DNA of 64,000 nt from Deltaproteobacteria bacterium (GTDB taxonomy: Bacteria; Myxococcota_A; UBA9160; JAJDAL01), in contig JAJDAL010000042.1 of assembly GCA_029261875.1 (NCBI GenBank), positions 1 to 64,000 on the forward strand, in the 5' to 3' direction. The notes under the pieces are model-generated. The model did no database searches and was not told the DNA's origin. It saw only the letters and a program-made list of their open reading frames with translations. A program made the translations under genes and the position numbers. Of this stretch, positions 42,378 to 50,624 are shown piece by piece (the stretch's first letter is position 1; the number at the start of each line of letters is the position of its first letter).

Positions 42378-45242
42378 TTAGCGGAGAAGCTTTTCAACCA
42401 GCTCCGCAAGTTGCGATAGACCGCGACCGACGTCGGCGCCGAGATGCACGCGCAGTGCGCGTCGCCCCCGCCCGGCGAGAACCTCGAAGTCCCCCTGGGC
42501 CTGAGCGGCTTTCAAGACTCCGAAGCTGAAGCGCTGACCGGGGATCTCGAGATCCTCGGCATCATCGGAAGTGATTTGCAGGAACACTCCGCTGTTGGGT
42601 CCGCCCTTGTGGAGCTGGCCCGTGCTGTGGAGGAAACGCGGTCCGAAACCCAGCGTCGTCGCCACGCGGGCGCAGTCGCGCACGGTGTGGCGCAGGCTCT
42701 GGAGCGCGCGGTGGTTGTCCTCGTTCATCTCCACGTAGCTGTTGAGCGCGAAGTAATCGCCGGCCCCGAGCCGCGAGAAGTGCGCCGCGAGAAACGCCTC
42801 GACACTTTCTCCGTTCGCCGCGCTGCGCAGCTCCGCCGCGTTTCGCTCGTCGGCGTAGAGCGCGATCCCACCCTCTTCGAGGATCGGCGTCTCGGCCGGC
42901 AAGCTTCCGGATTCTTCGTAGGCGGTCATGAGCTTGCGCGCCGCAACCTTGGCGGCTTCCACGTCGGGCTGGTTGAAGGCGTTGATGCCCAACACCGCGC
43001 CCACCACCGCCGTCGCAATCTCCCAGCGGAACATTTCCTGTCCCAGGTCCATGGCCTCTTCCAGGGTGATGCGCACTACCGGGTGTCCGGCGTTTTCGAG
43101 GGCATCGACCGCCGCGTCCTGGTCCGGATTCGGCTTGGATTGGAGTTGCAACTGCACGAACACGCGATCGTTGCCGTACACCTCCGGTGCACCCACGCGC
43201 TCGTCGTCGACGGGAATGAGTCCGGTGTCGGACTTACCGGTCGATTCCGCGATCAACTGCTCGAGCCAGGCACCGAGGGTGCCGATCTCGGGTGCCGTCA
43301 CGAACGTCACCTTGTCGCGGCCTTGCTTGGCGAGGGTGCCGAGCGCGATGCCCAAAGAGACGCCGGGGTTCTCTTCCGGCGGAACGACGGACGAACACGA
43401 CTGCACCATGATCTCCGTGCGGTGCAGGAAGTCGGGCACGTCGAGACCCATGATGGCCGCCGGCACCATGCCAAAGTTGGAGAGCGCCGAGAAGCGACCT
43501 CCGATGCTCGGCACGCCGTGGGCGATGTGTCGGAAGCGCGCGTCTTTCGCGACCTGGTGGAGCTTCGTCCCGGGATCCGTAATCGCGATGAAGCGCGAAC
43601 CCGCCTCTTCCTCACCCACCACTTCCTTCACCTTGCCGAGGAAGTACTGCAGGAACATGTTGGGTTCGATGGTCCCGCCGGATTTGGAGGGAACGATGAA
43701 GATCGTGTTCGCGATGTCGATGGCTTCCTCGATCGTGCGCACCTGGGCGGGAACCGTCGAGTCGAGCACGTGCAGCTGGGGAAAGCCTTCGAGCTTGCCG
43801 AACGTCCGCGCGAACAGATCCGGGCACAGGCTCGAGCCCCCCATTCCCATCAGGACGCAGTGACGGAAGCCCGCCGCCTTCACGTCGGCAACGATCTTTT
43901 CCAGGTGCTCCGTGTGATCCGCGAATCCGTCGACGGCGTGCAGCCAACCGAGCCACTGGTCTTCGTCCGCATTGGTCCAAAGGGTTTTGTCCGCGTTCCA
44001 CAGACGCCGCACGTTGCCGCCCACGCGCCAGGCCTCGAGGGTGGTTCGGACGTCGGATTCCGCATCGCCGAAGCTCGCCGTCTGTCGGGCCAAGTCTCCC
44101 CCCAATAGTGCTTGTCGTTTCTTTTCCACTGCACCCAGGAGTGTGTCGAAAGCGTCGGAGAATTTCTGCACTCCGTCGGAGAGCAGGAATTCGGTGACTT
44201 CCTTGATCGAGATCCCCACGGAGGCCAGGTTCGCCAACGCCTCGCGCGCCGCTTCGAGGCTCTCCGCCCAGTTGTCCGTCAAACTGGGGCGAGGCCGCCC
44301 CGTTTGCTTGAAGACCGAATAGGTTTCCGCCGGTACCGTATTGACGGTGTCGGGGCCGATCAATTCATCGACGTACAGGGTAGTGGGGTACTTGGGATTC
44401 TTCGTGCCCGTGCTGGCCCACAGCAGGCGCTGGGTCTGGGCGCCCTGCGCGGCCAGCGCCTGCCAGCGATCGCTGTCACACAGATCTTTGTAGTGCCCGT
44501 AGGCGAGCTTCGCATTGGCGATGGCGATCTTGCCCACCAAACCCTTGAGCTGCGTGCGGCGCGCTTCGTCCGTCGTCGCGTCGAGTTCCTGGGAGAGTTT
44601 CTCGTCAACGAGCGAGTCGATCCGGCTGATGAAGAAACTCGCCACGCTGGCCACGCGAGAGAGGTCCCCACCCGCTGCGGCGAAACGTTCGAGTCCCGCC
44701 ATATAGGCGTTGGCGACGTCCGCATAGGCGGAGACGGCAAATAGCAGGGTGACGTTGACGTTGGTTCCCTCGCCGATCAATGCCTCGATGGCGGGAATAC
44801 CGGCCGGCGTGGCGGGCACTTTGATCATGACGTTGTCGCGGCCCACCGCTGCCCGCAGACGCCGCGCTTCGGCGATCGTTCCCTCGGTGTCGTTGGCGAG
44901 GTAGGGCGAGACTTCGAGGCTCACGTAACCGTCGCGTCCGCCGGTGCGCTCGTAGACGGGCAACAGGACGTCGGCGGCGAGCTGGATGTCCTCGATCGCC
45001 AGGGCTTCGAACAGCGCCTTGGCGTCCCCCACTCCCTGAGCGACCAGGGCCTTGGTGGCGGGGTCGTAATCGGGACTGCCCGCGATCGCCTTCTCGAAGA
45101 TGGCGGGGTTCGAGGTGACGCCCATCAGGCCGTCTTCTTCCAACATGGCGCTGAGCTCGCCGGAGGTGATGAGTCCGCGGCGGATGTTGTCGTACCAAAT
45201 GCTTTGGCCGAAGCGCTGGATCTCTTTCAACGGATGAGTCAT
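42378..45242 (-). CDS. tal-pgi: Bifunctional transaldolase / glucose-6-phosphate isomerase fusion
   Basis: A 954-aa fusion. Residues about 1-370 are transaldolase, with the Schiff-base Lys K141 (VMIKVPATPAG) and GVTSNPAIFEKAI. Residues about 400-954 are phosphoglucose isomerase, with GMGGSSLCPDL, SKSGGTIEPNM and the C-terminal domain. Such fusions are known in a number of bacteria; the two activities link the pentose-phosphate cycle to glycolysis. The ATG at 45242 (MTHPLKEIQR) is used rather than a longer in-frame start that adds unconserved residues. It is the first gene of the operon, with a 170-bp upstream region. Confidence 0.93.
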   Translation of the reverse strand: MTHPLKEIQRFGQSIWYDNIRRGLITSGELSAMLEEDGLMGVTSNPAIFEKAIAGSPDYDPATKALVAQGVGDAKALFEALAIEDIQLAADVLLPVYERTGGRDGYVSLEVSPYLANDTEGTIAEARRLRAAVGRDNVMIKVPATPAGIPAIEALIGEGTNVNVTLLFAVSAYADVANAYMAGLERFAAAGGDLSRVASVASFFISRIDSLVDEKLSQELDATTDEARRTQLKGLVGKIAIANAKLAYGHYKDLCDSDRWQALAAQGAQTQRLLWASTGTKNPKYPTTLYVDELIGPDTVNTVPAETYSVFKQTGRPRPSLTDNWAESLEAAREALANLASVGISIKEVTEFLLSDGVQKFSDAFDTLLGAVEKKRQALLGGDLARQTASFGDAESDVRTTLEAWRVGGNVRRLWNADKTLWTNADEDQWLGWLHAVDGFADHTEHLEKIVADVKAAGFRHCVLMGMGGSSLCPDLFARTFGKLEGFPQLHVLDSTVPAQVRTIEEAIDIANTIFIVPSKSGGTIEPNMFLQYFLGKVKEVVGEEEAGSRFIAITDPGTKLHQVAKDARFRHIAHGVPSIGGRFSALSNFGMVPAAIMGLDVPDFLHRTEIMVQSCSSVVPPEENPGVSLGIALGTLAKQGRDKVTFVTAPEIGTLGAWLEQLIAESTGKSDTGLIPVDDERVGAPEVYGNDRVFVQLQLQSKPNPDQDAAVDALENAGHPVVRITLEEAMDLGQEMFRWEIATAVVGAVLGINAFNQPDVEAAKVAARKLMTAYEESGSLPAETPILEEGGIALYADERNAAELRSAANGESVEAFLAAHFSRLGAGDYFALNSYVEMNEDNHRALQSLRHTVRDCARVATTLGFGPRFLHSTGQLHKGGPNSGVFLQITSDDAEDLEIPGQRFSFGVLKAAQAQGDFEVLAGRGRRALRVHLGADVGRGLSQLAELVEKLLR

Positions 45243-45261
45243 GGCGAAAACCCCACAGTGA

Positions 45262-45286
45262 TTGGGCAAGCGACGAGCGCTGCCAA
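45262..45286. promoter_or_regulatory. Imperfect inverted repeat upstream of the sugar-phosphate operon
   Basis: TTGGGCAAGCG and CGCTGCCAA (reading 45262-45286) form an imperfect inverted repeat about 20-45 bp before the first ATG of the tal-pgi/tkt operon. A/T-rich ATTC repeats follow just upstream. This is the only clear structure in the 170-bp control region. An operator for a sugar-phosphate regulator is plausible but not shown. Confidence 0.3.
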
Positions 45287-45412
45287 TTCATTCAATTCGT
45301 CCGATTCGGTTGTGGGCTTGATGCGGTCCAGATTTCTCGACACACGAATCCCCGGCTCTGGGTCGAGGACTCCAGAGGCGCCGGGTTTTCCACCGAGCGG
45401 ATTCCGGTTCGG

Positions 45413-45889
45413 CTAGCCGGCGGCCAGGCGGTGCGCTTCGATGACTTCGGGCGGCGCTTGAACGAGCTCGATGAGAACCCCCTCGCCACCGATCGGCGCG
45501 TCGGGATTTCCCTTGGGATGGATGAAGCAGACGTCGTGACCCGACGCCCCGCGGCGAACCCCACCGGGCGTGAAGCGCACACCTCGACCTTCGAGCCACG
45601 TCACCGCCGCCTTCAGATCGTCCACCCACAAGCCCACATGATTGAGGGCCGGGTCGTGAACCTTGGGCCGCTTCTCCGGGTCGATGGGTTGCATGAGGTC
45701 GACTTCCACTTGGAACGGGCCCGCCCCCGCAACCGCGATGTCCTCGTCCACATTCTCCGACTCGCTGCGGAAGTTGCCCTCCGCGCGCAGCCCCAGGGTG
45801 TCGACCCAGAGCTTTCGGAGCGCGCCTTTGTCGAGCCCCCCCACGGCGATCTGTTGCAGACCCAGAATCGAAAACGGACGGTCGGACAC
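45413..45889 (-). CDS. VOC/glyoxalase-superfamily protein
   Basis: A 158-aa vicinal-oxygen-chelate protein. The paired beta-alpha-beta repeats read [25 protein letters not shown] and [22 protein letters not shown]. Possible metal ligands are H in the second repeat, E in IELVQAPPE, and others that an alignment would need to fix. The GTG at 45889 has AAGGAG upstream and starts right before the fold; the longer frame from 45961 does not look like protein. The substrate is unknown. It is 170 bp downstream of the tal-pgi start on the same strand but is transcribed towards it. Confidence 0.85.
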   Translation of the reverse strand: MSDRPFSILGLQQIAVGGLDKGALRKLWVDTLGLRAEGNFRSESENVDEDIAVAGAGPFQVEVDLMQPIDPEKRPKVHDPALNHVGLWVDDLKAAVTWLEGRGVRFTPGGVRRGASGHDVCFIHPKGNPDAPIGGEGVLIELVQAPPEVIEAHRLAAG

Positions 45890-45970
45890 GGTGTGGATCT
45901 CCTTCGACGCGGAGAATATCGGGCTCCGCGGGCCAATGCGACTTAGCGAACGTGTTCGCATAGTTCCGAA

Positions 45971-46567
45971 CTAGGCGCGGAACCCCTGGGCAAACCAGTG
46001 CTTTTCCGAGGACCCCTGGCGCTTGGCTTCGGTGCTGACGGTCTTCTTCTTGTCGAAGCGTCTACCCCAGGTGCGGATCCAGGCCTGGGCTTCCGGGCTC
46101 TCGAGAATCTTGACGAGGGCGGTCCCGCCGGGTTTGAGCAGGTCGGGAAGCAGCCCGCCCACGGCCTCGAGCAGTTCTTCCTCCCTGGCGCGATCCGTGA
46201 TTCGGATCCCCGTCAGCTTGGGCGCGGCATCGGAGAGAAGCAGATCCGCCGGCCCCCCCAAGGACTCCCGAATCCGCTCCGCCAGCCCGGCTTCCGCCAG
46301 GTCGGCCGTAAAGGCGAACACGTTCGCATTCGTGAGCGGCGGGTCGATCGCAGCCCGATCGACCCCGACCACGCGCCCCCCCGAGCCCACCTCGGCGGCG
46401 GCCACCTGCAGCCAACCGCCCGGCCAGCAGCCCAGGTCGACCACGCGTTGGCCCTTGCGGAGCAACCGGTGTCGCTTCTGGAGTTCGAGCAGTTTGTAGG
46501 CGGCGCGCGACCGAAATCCCTCGCGCTTGGCGCGCTGATGGAAATGGTCCTTGCGTTGGTAGGCCAG
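45971..46567 (-). CDS. rlmE: 23S rRNA uridine 2'-O-methyltransferase, no standard start codon
   Basis: A 198-aa FtsJ-family enzyme that methylates U2552 of 23S rRNA. The SAM site is VVDLGCWPGGWLQVA and LLSDAAPKLTGI holds the catalytic Asp; LVKILESPEAQ supplies a catalytic Lys. The N-terminal RSRAAYKLLEL, with the first catalytic Lys (K25 here), is essential to the fold. No ATG, GTG or TTG precedes it in frame. The only near-start is a CTG at 46567, three codons after the rplC TAG and in the same frame. A TTG at 46465 would cut off the first catalytic Lys. CTG start, re-initiation or TAG readthrough are all possible. Confidence 0.88.
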   Translation of the reverse strand: MAYQRKDHFHQRAKREGFRSRAAYKLLELQKRHRLLRKGQRVVDLGCWPGGWLQVAAAEVGSGGRVVGVDRAAIDPPLTNANVFAFTADLAEAGLAERIRESLGGPADLLLSDAAPKLTGIRITDRAREEELLEAVGGLLPDLLKPGGTALVKILESPEAQAWIRTWGRRFDKKKTVSTEAKRQGSSEKHWFAQGFRA

Positions 46568-46576
46568 CGGGTCCGG

Positions 46577-47218
46577 CTAGTGGGACGCCACGGCGGAGCG
46601 GATGCAGACGACCCCGTTCTTGTGGCCCGGTACGGCGCCGCGGATGAAGATCAGATTGTTCTCCGCGTCGATCTTCGCGACTTCGAGATTGCGGGTCGTG
46701 ATCCGTTCCTGGCCCATTTGGCCCGGCATCTTGAGGCCCTTGATCACCTTGCCGGGATAGGCGCCGGCGCCGATGGAGCCACCGTGGCGGAAGGATTCGT
46801 GGGTACCGTGGGTGCGCTTCTTGATCGCGAAATTGTGGCGTTTCACCACACCCGCGAATCCGCGGCCCTTGGAGGTGCCGATCACGTCCACGCGCTGACC
46901 TTGGCTGAATAGGTCGACCTTGATCTCCTGGCCAACCTCGTAGCCCTCGACTTCCTCGGCGCTCAAACGGCTCTCGCGCAGAACCCGTTTCGGTGCGACC
47001 TTGGCTTTGTCGAAATGTCCCCGCAGGGGTTTCGGCGTATTCTTGGGGCGACGATCGAGCCCGCCGAGCTGGATGGCGTTGTATCCATCCGTTTTTTCAG
47101 TCTTTTTCTGGAGCACGCTGTTGGGCGCCGCTTCCAGCACGGTGACGGAAATACGCTCGCCGCCGTCCGTGAAGACCTGTGTCATGCCGAGCTTGCGGCA
47201 AATGAGTTCAATAGCCAC
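46577..47218 (-). CDS. rplC: 50S ribosomal protein L3
   Basis: A 213-aa ribosomal protein with the expected L3 opening (VAIELICRKLGMTQVFTDGG), the central GTSKGRGFAGVVKRHNF, HGTHESFRHGGSIG and the KMPGQMGQERITTRNLEV core. The GTG at 47218 has CGGAGT upstream. Reading frames that extend further upstream are antisense to the isocitrate dehydrogenase gene and are not real. In most bacteria rplC lies inside the S10 operon between rpsJ and rplD; here neither neighbour is present, and rlmE follows in the same frame after the TAG. Whether a second copy exists elsewhere cannot be told. Confidence 0.95.
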   Translation of the reverse strand: MAIELICRKLGMTQVFTDGGERISVTVLEAAPNSVLQKKTEKTDGYNAIQLGGLDRRPKNTPKPLRGHFDKAKVAPKRVLRESRLSAEEVEGYEVGQEIKVDLFSQGQRVDVIGTSKGRGFAGVVKRHNFAIKKRTHGTHESFRHGGSIGAGAYPGKVIKGLKMPGQMGQERITTRNLEVAKIDAENNLIFIRGAVPGHKNGVVCIRSAVASH

Positions 47219-47275
47219 GTTGGGACTCCGAAGAAAAGCCGTGAAGGGGCGGCAATATAGAAGGGAGTGAGGGCC

Positions 47276-48286
47276 ATGTCGAGCGAATCCGAAATCATCA
47301 CCCTGATTCCCGGCGACGGGATCGGGCCCGAGGTCTGCGATGCTGCAACCCAGGTGCTGGACGCCAGCGGGGTTGCGATCGAATGGCAACCCGTCGAGGC
47401 CGGTGCCGAAGTCCTCGCCAAGTACGGCTCGGTCGTACCCGAGGGAGTCCTCAACGCCATCCGGAAAACCGGGGTAGCGCTCAAGGGTCCCATCACGACC
47501 CCGATCGGTCACGGCTTTCGCAGTGCCAATGTCGTCTTGCGCCAGTCCCTCGATCTCTACGCTTGCGTCCGCCCGGTGCGCAACATCCCGGGCGTCGATT
47601 CTCCCTTCAAGGATGTCGACTTGATCGTCGTGCGCGAAAACACCGAAGGCCTCTATTCCGGTCTCGAACACCGCGTGGCACCGGGCATCGTGGAGAGTCT
47701 GAAGATTTGTACCGAACACGCGTGCATGCGGATCTCCCGCTACGCCTTCGAGCTCGCCCGGCGCGAGGGTCGACGCGAAGTCGCCGCGATCCACAAAGCC
47801 AACATCATGAAGCTCACGGATGGGCTCTTCCTCGAATGCGCACGCAAGGTGGCGCGCGATTACCAGGACATCCAATACCGCGAACTGATCGTCGATAATT
47901 GCGCCATGCAGTTGGTTCGCAACCCGTCCCAGTTCGACGTGCTGCTGCTCGAGAATCTGTACGGCGACATCCTGTCGGATCTGTGCGCGGGCCTGGTGGG
48001 CGGTTTGGGCGTGGTCCCCGGCGCCAACGTGGGCGAAGATTGTGCAGTGTTCGAAGCGGTCCACGGAAGCGCGCCCGATATCGCGGGCAAACGCGTGGCG
48101 AATCCCGTGGCGTTGGTCCTCTCCGGGGCGGCCATGTTGCGACACCTCGGGCACATGCAGGCCGCTTCGAATGTCGAACGCGCGGTGCACGTCACACTTT
48201 CGGAGCCCCGCAATCGAACCGGGGACCTGGGTGGCCCCGCGAACCTGGACCAGATCACCGAGGCGATCATCCAAAACCTGGAGTAA
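47276..48286 (+). CDS. icd: Isocitrate dehydrogenase (NAD-type, short) / isopropylmalate dehydrogenase family
   Basis: A 336-aa beta-decarboxylating dehydrogenase. IPGDGIGPEV is the N-terminal signature. Substrate residues follow the isocitrate pattern, S-A-N in FRSANVVLRQS and R in VRPVRNIPGV. Catalytic Y in VRENTEGLYSG, K in IHKANIMKLTDG and Asp in LLENLYGDILSDL are present. Short length plus these residues fit the NAD-linked isocitrate dehydrogenase subclass better than isopropylmalate dehydrogenase; homoisocitrate dehydrogenase remains possible. The ATG at 47276 has AAGGGAG eight bases upstream. It is divergent from rplC. Confidence 0.85.
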   Translation: MSSESEIITLIPGDGIGPEVCDAATQVLDASGVAIEWQPVEAGAEVLAKYGSVVPEGVLNAIRKTGVALKGPITTPIGHGFRSANVVLRQSLDLYACVRPVRNIPGVDSPFKDVDLIVVRENTEGLYSGLEHRVAPGIVESLKICTEHACMRISRYAFELARREGRREVAAIHKANIMKLTDGLFLECARKVARDYQDIQYRELIVDNCAMQLVRNPSQFDVLLLENLYGDILSDLCAGLVGGLGVVPGANVGEDCAVFEAVHGSAPDIAGKRVANPVALVLSGAAMLRHLGHMQAASNVERAVHVTLSEPRNRTGDLGGPANLDQITEAIIQNLE

Positions 48287-48292
48287 CCCCCC

Positions 48293-49909
48293 TTGCCGCG
48301 TCGCGTTCTCGTACTGGGCCTCGACGGTGCCAGCTTCGACGTCATCGGGCCCATGGTCGCGGCCGGACGCCTGCCCACCCTCGCACGCTGGATGGAGATA
48401 GGAGACGCGGGCGATCTCCAGAGCACGGTTCCGCCCATGAGCTTCCCGGCCTGGTCTTCTTTTCTCACGGGGCTCGACCCGGGCGAGCACGGGTTGTTCG
48501 ACTTCACGCAAAAAGTACCGGGCGCGTACCGCGTGCGTTTTGCCAACGCGAGTGATCGGGCCGGAAGCTCGATCTTGGCGCGCGCGGAAGCGGCCGGGAA
48601 GCGCGTGATCGCCCTCGGTGTTCCCGGTACCTACCCCACGGAAAAACTCCGCGGCTTCGTCGTCCCCGGCTTCGACGCACCGGTTTCTACCGGATCCGAC
48701 GCCTCCCTTTCGAGTGACCCCGCGCGCTACCTGGCGATCGCCAAACGCGTGGGACCGTGGATGACACCCAAGCTCGACGAAGGCGCGGACGACGCGGGTT
48801 GGCACGATGCAGCCGTGCAGGTGATTCTCGACCGCATCGATCGCAAGCTCGCCTTCGCCCGGGAAGCCATCGCTCAATGCGGCGCACCGGACTTCATGAC
48901 CGTGGTGTTTTCCGAAAGCGACACCGTGGCGCACCACTTCTGGCGCGACCACGACGACGCTTCACCACGTCACGACCCGACCGCCAGTGCCGCCCGGCGC
49001 GGTGCCATCGAGGCCGTCTACGAACGACTCGACCGGGCCTGCGCGGAGCTCGTGGACGCGTTCGGCGAAGACGGCCTGGCGGTCGTGCTTTCAGATCACG
49101 GCAACGGCGGCGCTGCAGCGCGCGTCATTCATCTGAACCAGCGGCTCGCGGATTGCGGTCTGTTGTTTCGGGCGCCGCGCGGGCTCGACGGGTGGGCGCG
49201 CTCGGCGCGCGACGCGCTGTTGCGAAACCTTCCTCCGCGTGTCGCCCAGGCCATCTTCCGAAGAGTGCGCCCGGCTGCCGCGCGTTGGGAGAGCGCCGCG
49301 CGCTTCGGTGGTTTCGATTGGTCGCGCAGCGCGGCCTTCTCCGAGGAAGCCAACACGCAACCCGGAATCTGGATCAACCTGCGGGGCCGGGAGGCATCCG
49401 GTTGCGTGGACTCCGCGGACTACGAGCGGACACGCCAGGCGGTGATCGATGCGCTGCTCGATTGGAAACTTCCCGAGGGCGGGCCCGTCATCGCCGCAGC
49501 GCGGCGGCGAGAGGAAGTCTACGCGGGACCCTTCGTGGACCGCGCACCCGACATCGTGGTCGAGCCCGCTTTGGATCGCGGCTATGCGCTCGCCGTCGTT
49601 CCCACCCCGTGGAACGACGACGCGCCGTGTCCCGCCGTACGGGACCTGCGCCGGTCGGAATGGCACGGCGGACGCGGGCGGGGCATGAATGGGATGCACC
49701 GGCCCGCGGGGGTCTGGATTGCAGCGGAAACGGGGAAGGGTCTGCCCGCTCGCCCGAAGGAACTGGTCCACGTCGCCGATTGGCTGGGCCGCGTCCTGGA
49801 ACTTCCGCCGCGCGGAGCGAGCCCCGCGACAAAAGAGCGCGTAAGCTACAGCGCGCAAGAGGAAGAACGCGTCGCCCGTCGGTTGCGCGCATTGGGATAT
49901 CTCGAGTGA
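48293..49909 (+). CDS. Type I phosphodiesterase/nucleotide pyrophosphatase-like protein
   Basis: A 538-aa alkaline-phosphatase-superfamily protein. The metal-binding start is VLGLDGASFDVIG and the nucleophile segment is PPMSFPAWSSFLTGLDPGEHG, with Ser where many members have Thr. SESDTVAHHFW and LSDHGNGG carry the other metal ligands. No signal peptide is visible, so it seems to be cytoplasmic. The TTG at 48293 has GGAG at moderate spacing. It is followed with overlap by two glycosyltransferase genes, suggesting a role in a sugar-phosphate or lipid-linked pathway, an inference from context. Confidence 0.85.
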   Translation: MPRRVLVLGLDGASFDVIGPMVAAGRLPTLARWMEIGDAGDLQSTVPPMSFPAWSSFLTGLDPGEHGLFDFTQKVPGAYRVRFANASDRAGSSILARAEAAGKRVIALGVPGTYPTEKLRGFVVPGFDAPVSTGSDASLSSDPARYLAIAKRVGPWMTPKLDEGADDAGWHDAAVQVILDRIDRKLAFAREAIAQCGAPDFMTVVFSESDTVAHHFWRDHDDASPRHDPTASAARRGAIEAVYERLDRACAELVDAFGEDGLAVVLSDHGNGGAAARVIHLNQRLADCGLLFRAPRGLDGWARSARDALLRNLPPRVAQAIFRRVRPAAARWESAARFGGFDWSRSAAFSEEANTQPGIWINLRGREASGCVDSADYERTRQAVIDALLDWKLPEGGPVIAAARRREEVYAGPFVDRAPDIVVEPALDRGYALAVVPTPWNDDAPCPAVRDLRRSEWHGGRGRGMNGMHRPAGVWIAAETGKGLPARPKELVHVADWLGRVLELPPRGASPATKERVSYSAQEEERVARRLRALGYLE

Positions 49910-50622
49910 AGCCCGTCGCGGACCGACCGAAACTATCCTTCGTCTTTCCGGTGTTCGATGAAGAGGAGAACATCGGGCCCCTGCTCGATTCCGCGTGCGC
50001 GTTGGGAGAGCGCCTGGCCGGCGACTTCGAGATCGTGGTGGTCGACGACGGCAGCCGCGACGCCAGCGCGCGACGCATCGCGGAGAAACGCGCCCGCGAA
50101 CCGCGCATTCGCAGCGTTCACCACGAAAGCAATCGCGGTTACGGTGCGGCACTGAAAGCCGGGCTGTATGCGGCGCGCGGAGATTTGATCTTCTTCAGCG
50201 ACGCCGATCGACAGTTCAGCCTGGACGAACTCGAACTCTTGCTCGATCGCGCCAAGCGATTCGACATCGTCGCCGGTTTCCGGTCCCCGCGGCGGGACCC
50301 CTGGGGACGCCGTGTCATCGCTTTCGTCTGGGGCAACCTGGTGCGCGCGTTGTTCGGTCTGCGGATTCGCGACATCGATTGCGCGTTCAAGGTCTTTCGG
50401 CGCGACGTCATCGAGGCGATCCCCATCGAATCCATCGGCGCCTTCGTCAATACGGAAATCCTGGTCCGGGCCCGGCAGGCGGGGTTCCAGATCTGCCAGG
50501 TGCCCGTCAGCCATTTCCCGCGCCGCCACGGACGCCAAAGCGGCGCGCATCCGCGGGTGATGCTGCGCGCCTTCATCGAACTCGCGACCCTCTACGGTTC
50601 CCTGCGACGGAGTCGCCGGTAG
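49906..50622 (+). CDS. Family 2 glycosyltransferase (dolichol-phosphate-mannose-synthase-like)
   Basis: A 238-aa GT-A enzyme. LSFVFPVFDEEENIGPLL, the DDGSRDAS loop, GYGAALKAGLYAARGDLIFFSDADRQF (DxD-like DAD) and IRDIDCAFKVFRRDV are typical of the DPM1/polyprenyl-phosphate-sugar group. No transmembrane extension is present. The GTG at 49906 overlaps the stop of the previous gene (GTGA). The product should attach a sugar to a polyprenyl phosphate or similar acceptor. Confidence 0.92.
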   Translation: MKPVADRPKLSFVFPVFDEEENIGPLLDSACALGERLAGDFEIVVVDDGSRDASARRIAEKRAREPRIRSVHHESNRGYGAALKAGLYAARGDLIFFSDADRQFSLDELELLLDRAKRFDIVAGFRSPRRDPWGRRVIAFVWGNLVRALFGLRIRDIDCAFKVFRRDVIEAIPIESIGAFVNTEILVRARQAGFQICQVPVSHFPRRHGRQSGAHPRVMLRAFIELATLYGSLRRSRR

Positions 50623-50624
50623 CC

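Noticed and set aside
47219-48952. Extension of the L3 reading frame far upstream
   Set aside because: It is antisense to isocitrate dehydrogenase and the phosphodiesterase-like gene, with low-complexity translation. L3 itself starts at the 47218 GTG.
48757-49905. N-terminal extension of the family 2 glycosyltransferase
   Set aside because: That stretch overlaps the phosphodiesterase-like gene in another frame; the fold begins directly after the GTG at 49906.
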